64,000 bases of DNA from Plumapathes pennacea (lineage: Eukaryota > Cnidaria > Anthozoa > Antipatharia > Myriopathidae). The stretch covers positions 992,001-1,056,000 of the forward strand of contig OZ038472.1 of assembly GCA_964036295.1 (NCBI GenBank), given 5' to 3'. Below the pieces are notes generated by a model, which had not been told where the DNA came from, made no database searches, and saw nothing but the letters and a program-made list of their open reading frames with translations. Below, one piece after another: positions 48,601-64,000 of this stretch. The translations under genes and the position numbers were made by a program. Each line of letters begins with the position of its first letter. The first letter of the stretch is position 1.

Positions 48601-51600
48601 CACGAGACAGCACGTTCAGCAACTGTAGCAGTACCGTTGACATGGGCCGTGAGAGCATTTGTGACGGCAGCTTGGACTTTGAGGGAATCCCCGAGGAACA
48701 GGATACGGACGACGTCAAATTTAGGAAGCGAGCCAGCCAGATACTCCGTTCTAACGATGGTGCCAGTAGTGATGGGAACGCTGTCGTAGTCAACGATGAC
48801 AACACTCAATGTCGGGATAGCCTGGCGAGTTTTGACGAGATAGGACCTGCAGCTTCAGTCAGCAGTTCTTCCAGCGCTCAAGAGGAAGACCCGGCAGAAA
48901 CGCCTCGAGTCGGCCAAGGTTTGTATGTAGGGGAGTACAGTCAAACCTGTATTAAGTGGACACTCTTGGAGGACTGTGAAGTCTTCGCTTAATACAAGAT
49001 GTCCGCTGAATACAGGTAGAGTTTGCAGTATTTTACTGGGGAGTAGATTTTCGGGACTTGGACAACTGTCCGCTTAATACAGTGCGCCCGCTTAATACAG
49101 GGCCGCTTAATGCAGGTTTGACTGTATAGATGGACGGGTGTGTGAGGCGGTTACCAGTAGTTTCGCCCCCAAGTCGTTTGCCCAAGCTTTTTTTTCCCGC
49201 AACCAAAAAGTTGATAGAGAGGTAGAATGTGAGGAATTTATGTGGTTGGGTAAAACTCAGTTATTTTATAAAATTTAGTTATTTTATATTTTATGTAGAT
49301 AACTACGAATTAGATAAATTGAGATTTTTTGTGCGCAACTGCTTTTCGTAACTGTGACACAAAATCGATTTCATCGTCTTTATACCATCGCTGTTGTCAG
49401 ACCTGCCCACGAAACGAAACTCCTTGAAAGGTAAGATCATGAGAAAGACGAGGTCTTTTGGCAGAGCAGACAAAGTTAACACAGACAAGGGTGCGAGAAG
49501 ATTTCGTTCAGCCTCGCAAGCTGAAGAGAACCCTGACAATGCAGAAAAGAAGGGAACTTTGTTTGGGCGAATAAAGAAGGCGAAACGGCAAGGCGGCCGT
49601 CAATCGAAACAAAGTGGCACAAGAATTTACAGCAAACTGGCAGAAGACTCATTCTCCATCACACAGAGTATACCACATCCCACAGTTGAGGAGAAAACAC
49701 CTAAAGGTTTGATTACAATTGTCTTTATAGTGTATTTTCGGTACGTCCTAAATACGTTGTTTCACGTCGTTGTTGATAGCGAAGTTCTCTTGAGTATATC
49801 TGATCAACAAAACATGGGAGTGAGTGAAGAGTTATTAATAGTTGTTTTGTCTGATCTGTGTGGCTTTCTCCACTAGACATCATCGAGGAAATCATGAAGA
49901 AGTACATGGTGATGGGAGGGCAGCCCGAGGCGAATGAAGACACCGACAACACGCTGGATTCCGACGAAGAGGATGAAGGAAACACTTTCGATGACAACGA
50001 CAAATTTAAGGATGCCAAAAGAAAATTAAGACTGGTACTGTGCAGAGCAGATTTCCAGAGTCTGCCGTGGCTTCTATCCGAAGGGAAACAGCGGCGACAG
50101 AGGTATAAACATAGGGGATACAGCAGACTTATTACAAAAGAGCCTGCTGCCGTTGTAGCTTTCTTTCTGTAAGGGCCCAAGCAAACGAGCGCAATATGTT
50201 GGCACAATATCGCCCAACATTGTTACCCAAATACTCTTTGCGAAACCGTACAGTGTTGTTGGAGTCCTTAATTATGAGCCCGATGAAAATAGACGATGGA
50301 AATCGCGAAAATGCATCGCAATTTCTGCTTTTGCCGTCGCATGAAGCATTCAGTGCACACTGTTGGGCGATGTAGTGCCTTTTTACGGACCTTAACCCTT
50401 TCACTTCCAGGAGTGATCAACTTCAATTTCCTCTTTTCAGTCTCCCACCAGAGATATATCATACAATATGGAGAATTTAGCATTTGATATATTTTGCAGC
50501 TGATTAAAACATCAATTCTCATTTCATCACTCATATATTTTCTTATTTTCTGGCAGGGGGAATTTGTCCTTCAGGGGAGCAGGGTGCGACAGTGAAACGC
50601 AGGAGCTTCTTACGTTTCTTCACGTACAACTGGCAGAAGCGATCAATCTGCAGGACCGGTCATTAGCAGCACAGCTCCACGAGACCACAAGAACAGTGAG
50701 GGAACTTCCCCACGGAAGGTAGAGCGCCCATTGTGACTTTCTCAAGTTTAATATCTCAGAGTCTGCGGGAGAGGGGGGGGGGGGGGGGGGAGGAGGTGGT
50801 GAGGTTAGATGCGGCCTTTGGCGTGTGCCAGGGTGCAACGGCCTGCGATAGCATTCACTGACCAAGCAGTAAACTTTGGCGTTGGTGTGAATAGGTTGCC
50901 CGTCGCAAATATTCAAAATGCCCACCTTTTTACAATTCGAATGATAGTGAAACTGACGCTCGCAGTTATGAAGCAAACAATTACAATAATGGCCCGGAAA
51001 AATACCCGGGCTTCAAGCAGATTTGAACGCATGACCTTTGCGATACTGGTGCGACGTTTTAACGCGGTTTGAAGGCTCAACTTTGGTTCCAAGCTGGGCC
51101 TTTTGTTCGTCGAAATAAGATGACTTGTGTAAACTGGCACTTTGTGTTTCGATTGATTTCAGTTTTGTTTCCTTTAGTTGATGGTCGTCACTTTTTTGCA
51201 TTAACTCTATTTTGCGGGTCACGTGACAGGTGCACAAAACTCCTGGACTCACTGGAGGAGGAGTATAAGGAGCGCTCTCCTTATTTGGCTTATCTGATCC
51301 GTAGCCGCCAAGGCTTACTGGCCACGCAGGCTCACATGGAGAGTATTATGGACAAGGTAGACAGGTAAACATGAACTTTCATCACGACACGTCACGCATC
51401 ACACATCGCATCACGCATCACATCACACGCCACGCATCGCAATACGCATCACATGTCACGCATCACGTGTCACACATCACACCACACGTCATGCATCACA
51501 CACACATTGCGTCTCATTTCCGTGCTTCAGTTTGCTTGAATTTTATACTCTTGTTTTGTAGGGATAAGGCGATTTGTAGTAAGTTCTTCACAATGACCTG

Positions 51601-53340
51601 CGTCAATCTGTTCCTGGAAGAAAAAGTCAAAGAAATCAACAGCTTTGCTAATCGCTTCCAGAATCTCCCCACTTCCGACGAAAAGGTGCCATTCATGTGT
51701 TCTTGCATTTGCTGATGTTAGTCTTACTCAAATTTGTTTGTGTATTTCTCATTTTATTTTTGTATGGGGATTTGCTAGCTCGTGTGGCCGTTGTAAAGTA
51801 CACACACGCGGTTCGCTCCCCATGGGACACTGGGTAATTTGTGTTCGTTCCCATAGACTGAAGTGTAAAGTAATGCAACGTCTGCTTGCTTTTCTCCAGC
51901 GTGAATTGATGGACGATTTCTTAAAGTCTCTGGAGAACGAGGTGGTCAAGCACCCCGTCTGGCTCGGTAGGCATCTTACTTATTCACAAAATCCTCCATG
52001 CGGTTATTGCTTAAGTTTGCTTTATGTGTTTATCTACCTTTATCGCCTCCTATGTATATCTTACATGCATCCTTAGCTCCTTCCTTGCCCCTTTTACACA
52101 TTGTTAACCGTACAGTGGCGTTAAGTTAATCTTTTCACCCTGTGCCAGCTCCTCTTTGTTCCTGTCCGTTCTTCTTCTATGCATTATTTTTGTGTTGCCT
52201 CTTCATTTCTTCCTGGTTTCTTCAGGTGCCAGTGATGAACAGCACCTAGACGTCTTCATGGCCATTGAACGAGCGGTCATGAGCAGAATATTCAAGTTTG
52301 CGTTCTATCCTAACGGAGAAATCGACATGGAAAGAGACAGGTCAGAAAAATTAGTGGGTCACTAATGAATCCACAGCTCAGAGTTTGCGGGACAAGTTTG
52401 CGCGAAGTATTACTGTATATGGCGTGTAAAGTAAGAAACAAATCGTTGCGAGAAAATCCTTTCAAGTATTTGTAGCAAGCCGAACACATCCGTGAATTTT
52501 CATCTCCTGCACAGAAAGAACTTTGTCTTGTCTTCAATTTCTTTCAGAACGTTCTTAGAACATGTTAAGGAGCTACAGAAGGTTGTGACGATGAACCACA
52601 AGGCGGTTCGCATTCCAAAGGTATTAACATTGATATTAAATCCTGTTACGTCACATGTTACGTCATATCCTCTTACGTCACGTCATGTTACGTTTCGTTG
52701 TTACAGGTGTATCGAAAAGAAGCCCCCTGGGAGTCTGCGCAGAAGGAACTTCTTAACATCAACGCCTACAAGGTTTGTTCAGCAGGTTTTTAAAGTTTGG
52801 CCTGTTGTCTTCTGTTTTTTATTTCTTCTCGGAGAGTCAGGTTGTTGAGCAGTCACTGATGTGTTCGGACTGCAAAACCTAAATTCAATCTGCTTGTCTT
52901 GCCGCCTGTCTGTCTGATTATTTCTATAGTCACTCAACTCTTAACGGACACTCTTGTAAGACGGACACCTCTCTAAACCGGACAGTTCTCTTCTATTTAT
53001 CTTATGTTTCGTTCTGTCCGTGAGCTTGACTATCGAACGACCTAAATTTGCGTTTCCTGTACAGACGCCAACGGACAAACTAAAGTGCGTTCAGCGGTGT
53101 TGCTCCACCATCATGAATCTCCTAAGCATGGCGAGCGAGACGAGCGTGCCTGGGGCCGACGACTTTTTCCCGGTCATGGTGTACGTGGTAATTCACGCTA
53201 ATCCGCCCAGTCTCCTCTCGACCATGCAGTATATCAGCAACTTCTACAGCGACCGCTTGGGAGGCGAAGAGGCGTACTGCTGGATGCAGTACTGTGGCGC
53301 CATCGAGTTTATTAAGACGCTGAGATCGTCAGAGAATTAG
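44633..53340 (+). CDS. GAPVD1: GAPVD1 (Gapex-5/RME-6): RasGAP-like and VPS9 domain protein
   Basis: Endocytic regulator with a Ras-GAP-like N-terminus and a VPS9 Rab5-type exchange domain. Exons: 44633-45616, 46262-46393, 46826-47275, 47586-47766, 48247-48918, 49401-49706, 49877-50102, 50557-50718, 51230-51364, 51562-51685, 51900-51966, 52226-52340, 52548-52620, 52707-52772, 53065-53340. They total 3969 nt, giving 1322 residues with all phases consistent. Exon 1 encodes most of the RasGAP domain (ENPRLVAS, SLYGNCI, LFSAKLYLTAALHAPIMQ, LVCPAIIRPEQFGITSD). A low-complexity Ser/Pro and acidic middle follows, then EAINLQDRSLAAQLHET, KERSPYLAYLIRSRQGL and the VPS9 domain ending GADDFFPVMVYVVIHANPPS...MQYISNFY. 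By family knowledge, the Asp in GAD and the Tyr in QYI correspond to the Rabex-5 exchange residues. Start ATG chosen over an in-frame GTG 21 bases upstream. Confidence 0.95.
45617..45690 (+). repeat. GT microsatellite with a duplicated splice donor of GAPVD1 exon 1
   Basis: GTAGATCTAGTGAGTGTTTTG (used donor at 45617) is followed after a (GT)n run by TAGATCTGGTGAGTGTTTTG and a longer (GT)n. The second donor-like GTGAGT follows an in-frame TAG, so it could not be used without ending the protein. Confidence 0.85.
46050..46165 (-). mobile_element. TTAA miniature element, inverted partial copy
   Basis: CAAGAAGAAAATGTGCAAG, TGATGTAGTGAGAACTGATA and GAGTAAGCTATCAAGACCA match the inverted right half of the family. 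It lies in GAPVD1 intron 1, ~95 bases from exon 2. Confidence 0.55.
47375..47522 (-). mobile_element. TTAA miniature element, inverted copy
   Basis: CCTTTTGCTCCCAAGCTC, AGGAAAATGTATGACTGATG, GTTTAATCAACTATCACCTG and CCAAGTTCTCCTTACT match the family in inverted order. It lies in GAPVD1 intron 3. Confidence 0.65.
47925..48200 (+). repeat. TTG/GTTT triplet-rich simple repeat before GAPVD1 exon 5
   Basis: Runs of GTTGTTGTT and GTTTGTTTG followed by degenerate TTG-, GCTG- and GTTGTTG-rich sequence. The open frame through it (48126-48992) is partly repeat; only 48247 onward is exon 5, set by the AACAG acceptor and phase. Confidence 0.85.
48936..49126. mobile_element. Miniature element with TACAGTCAAACCTG ends
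   Basis: Starts TACAGTCAAACCTGTATTAAG and ends with its inverse CTTAATGCAGGTTTGACTGTA (quoted as CAGGTTTGACTGTA). TA at both ends fits a TA target site. Internal CGCTTAATACA blocks repeat four times. At 191 bp it is too short for a transposase; a Tc1/mariner- or pogo-like origin is inferred. It begins 18 bases after the GAPVD1 exon 5 donor. Confidence 0.75.
50392..50556 (+). mobile_element. TTAA miniature element abutting GAPVD1 exon 8
   Basis: TTAACCCTTTCACTTCCAGG, GAGTGATCAACTTCAATTT, ATATATCATACAATATGGAG and CTCATTTCATCACTCATATA match the left four-fifths of the 61097-61306 element. Homology runs to within ~20 bases of the exon 8 acceptor (TTTTCTGGCAG ending 50556); the right end is absent. 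The element supplies the intron's last ~150 bases, including probable branch-point sequence. Confidence 0.75.
50773..50790. repeat. Poly-G tract
   Basis: Eighteen G in a row in GAPVD1 intron 8, ~55 bases after the exon 8 donor. Confidence 0.9.
51376..51512 (+). repeat. Degenerate ACGCATCAC/ACATCAC microsatellite
   Basis: CATCAC, ACGCATCAC, CACGCATCG and CACATGTCACG blocks repeat with ~5-12-bp spacing in GAPVD1 intron 9. A second, TTACGTCA(C/T)-rich tract lies at 52640-52700 in intron 13. Confidence 0.8.
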
Positions 53341-55173
53341 GACTTCGGACATTTCAAACCATTTCTCGTTGCTTTGTAGTAAAGATTAATTTGCAGGTCG
53401 GTTGAGCCGCTACTTTGAAATTAGACCAGCAAGTATTAAACCGCTTCATTGGAGACCATTGAATTGGTACCAGACTTTGAATTTACAAATATCATGGCTG
53501 TTTCTTTGAGAAACAACTTAGCTTAGCCAGGAAGCTGTCGCTGATTCAGTTTGTAGTACAGAATATATGGAACCAGTGGGCAAACATGTGAAGGATTGTG
53601 ACTCCTGTTGAAGTTTTAAAACTGTAATTCCGCATTTTAACATCCAGATGCTGATAACTAAAGTTAAGACAAGACAATCGGATACAACAATAAATCATAT
53701 TTTAATCATTTTCAATCATTTCCTTTATAGGTTTCTAATAACTCTAAACTTTATAATATTTTTTTAGTCGCATTCAAAATGCAATCAACACGCAGCCAGC
53801 CAGTTTTGAGATGACGAGAAAGGAATGAAAATACAGCTAGACCGTCAATTTCTTTTCTTTTTTTTTTTGTTTTGTTTTGTTTTGTTTTTCTGTAATTTGT
53901 CCAAAGCTGACGCTGGGCACCAACTGTAGTAACTCGAGTTCTTAACTCTTTCATTGCAAAAGTCGAATTCGACTCAATGAAACACATTTTTAAAAATAAC
54001 ACCTTTTGATAAATTCTAAAAGCAGTGTTGTTCTTTGCTGGGCCAAGTTGTTTGACGTCTTGATTTTTTAGGTTCAGGATCCCTTGGAGAGAAAATCCTA
54101 TCTAGTTGTTCATGCACTATTTTATAATTGATGATTTGTAGAATACCTTTTTACCTAACATGACAATGTATCGTCACTGTTATGAGGCCACAACGTATGA
54201 CCTGCATCTTGTTACCAACTTAGTAAGGAATCTGTCAGTGGCAAACTACAAGCCATGTCCTGGGTACCAGAGGTTTCTCGCTCGCGGCCGCGCAGCTCGG
54301 AGCTTCCGAGAGCGGGAAACCTCTGGCACCCAGGGTAGCCAAGCCATTACACCCTTCAACTTAAAACGTGTGATAAGGATCTCGCAACAATTTAAGAATG
54401 AGTGATGCGAGAATTACTGTACGTTCACTCCACTTTCTTCTGCCTTGATTCACGCTGTAACTCTTATTTTAATCTTTGCTAGTACACCCTATCTTGACAA
54501 CATGCATTCATTGTTCACCCTGGTGAAGCTTGTACTATAAACGAAAATCAAAAAAATGGTCGAGACATATAAGTGAGCTGGCGAGCAGCTTATTCCAGGG
54601 GACAAAATACCGCATTCAAGACGGATGTCTTAGTGCAAAGACGCTAAATGGGCGTATAGTTTTACCAATTATTGCATGAACCATAACCTATCCAGCAGCA
54701 CGTTTTTATACAGCTACTATATAACAAATGGAAGTACCACACCCTGATTAAGAAATTAAAGCAAACCAGAAAGACTAAGTATACAAATATTGTTTACGCG
54801 GCAAATATGTGAATTTTCAACTAAGAAAGAACATTTGAATTATATTAAGTAAAGTAATTTTCAACGAGAAAAGGTTTGGGGCGGGGAAATATATTTTGCC
54901 TTGCAGTATTTTCCGTCGTACTCTGTGGCTAAGTTTTAGTCAAGCCCTTGCCTGCTGCTTAACAGGCGTTTGTGTGGGATTTTTCAGTCGCTGCATTACA
55001 TTTGTCCGCGCTACTCGAAATCTGGTACGAGACAAAATAAAATGCCCAGGCCTCACGGAAGTAAACGACGGCTATCACAGACCAAGTTTTCCATGTGAGA
55101 TTCAGAAAGAAGAATATAACCTTGAATATGCTACAACATAAACTACACCAGGTTTCTCCGTTTGAATCTCACT
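53341..55173. other. GAPVD1 3' UTR and convergent spacer to PBX
   Basis: AATAAA at 53689-53694 is a likely GAPVD1 poly(A) signal, ~350 bases past the stop. The rest is AT-rich with no supported exon on either strand; an 81-codon plus-strand frame at 54896-55141 has no start ATG or splice context and overlaps the expected PBX 3' UTR. It contains the hairpin at 54257-54338. Confidence 0.5.
54257..54338. repeat. Hairpin element, CCTGGGTACCAGAGG arms
   Basis: GTCCTGGGTACCAGAGGTTT and the inverse AAACCTCTGGCACCCAGG pair, with CTCGC/GCGGG continuing the stem, around a GC-rich loop containing GCGGCCGCG. It is a fold-back miniature element, GC-rich in an AT-rich setting. Confidence 0.75.
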
Positions 55174-63972
<8,799 letters not shown>

Positions 63973-64000
63973 GGTCACGAAGAGCCGTCCGGGCTTCGCA

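Noticed and set aside
48065..48805. 246-codon minus-strand open frame in GAPVD1
   Set aside because: It is the reverse-strand shadow of Ser-rich exon 5 and of the TTG simple repeat.
54896..55141. 81-codon plus-strand frame between GAPVD1 and PBX
   Set aside because: Opens with TTG, has no splice or domain evidence, and lies in the expected PBX 3' UTR.

Overview
The window is animal nuclear DNA: multi-exon genes with GT-AG introns, phase-compatible exons, and proteins close to vertebrate RAD50, CISD3, ITPA, GAPVD1 and PBX. Dense small introns, moderate AT content and many short terminal-inverted-repeat elements point to a cnidarian, possibly a stony coral. That assignment is an inference; no sequence comparison was run. 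All exon coordinates were built by hand from splice signals and reading-frame continuity.

Layout. (1) 16-8499, minus: the N-terminal ~549 residues of RAD50 in 19 coding exons; the gene continues past base 1. Its first intron holds a 2.6-kb transposon-like element with palindromic GGATCC arrays near both ends. (2) ~9330-9682: shared head-to-head promoter region, followed by 9683-11405, plus: a CISD3-type protein with two CDGSH iron-sulfur domains. (3) 11488-25148, minus: complete ITPA (8 exons), tail-to-tail with CISD3. ITPA intron 1 contains an ~11.4-kb satellite array (168-bp monomers, about 68 copies). Diverged copies of the same satellite lie in the opposite orientation in CISD3 intron 1. 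(4) 26091-30838, minus: the 3' part of an unrecognised gene, with an E2F-like site just upstream and a stop-containing duplicate exon. (5) 32094-32913, minus, and 43553-44205, plus: two Ly6/uPAR-type, probably GPI-anchored proteins flanking (6) 35791-41744, plus: a 12-exon, 1112-residue LDLR-class-B (YWTD propeller)/EGF single-pass receptor of unfamiliar architecture. (7) 44633-53340, plus: complete GAPVD1/Gapex-5 (RasGAP-like plus VPS9 domains, 15 exons). (8) 55174-63972, minus: complete PBX/extradenticle TALE homeobox gene (13 exons).

The genes do not form a pathway. RAD50 (DNA break repair), ITPA (nucleotide-pool sanitation) and CISD3 (iron-sulfur protein) are housekeeping genes sharing compact promoter or terminator space. 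GAPVD1 acts in endocytic Rab5 control, PBX in developmental transcription, and the receptor and Ly6 proteins at the cell surface.

The least ordinary content is non-coding: the ITPA intron satellite and its inverted relatives, the GGATCC-array element, repeatedly duplicated splice donors, a TTAA-ended miniature element family found throughout, and a possible poison exon.
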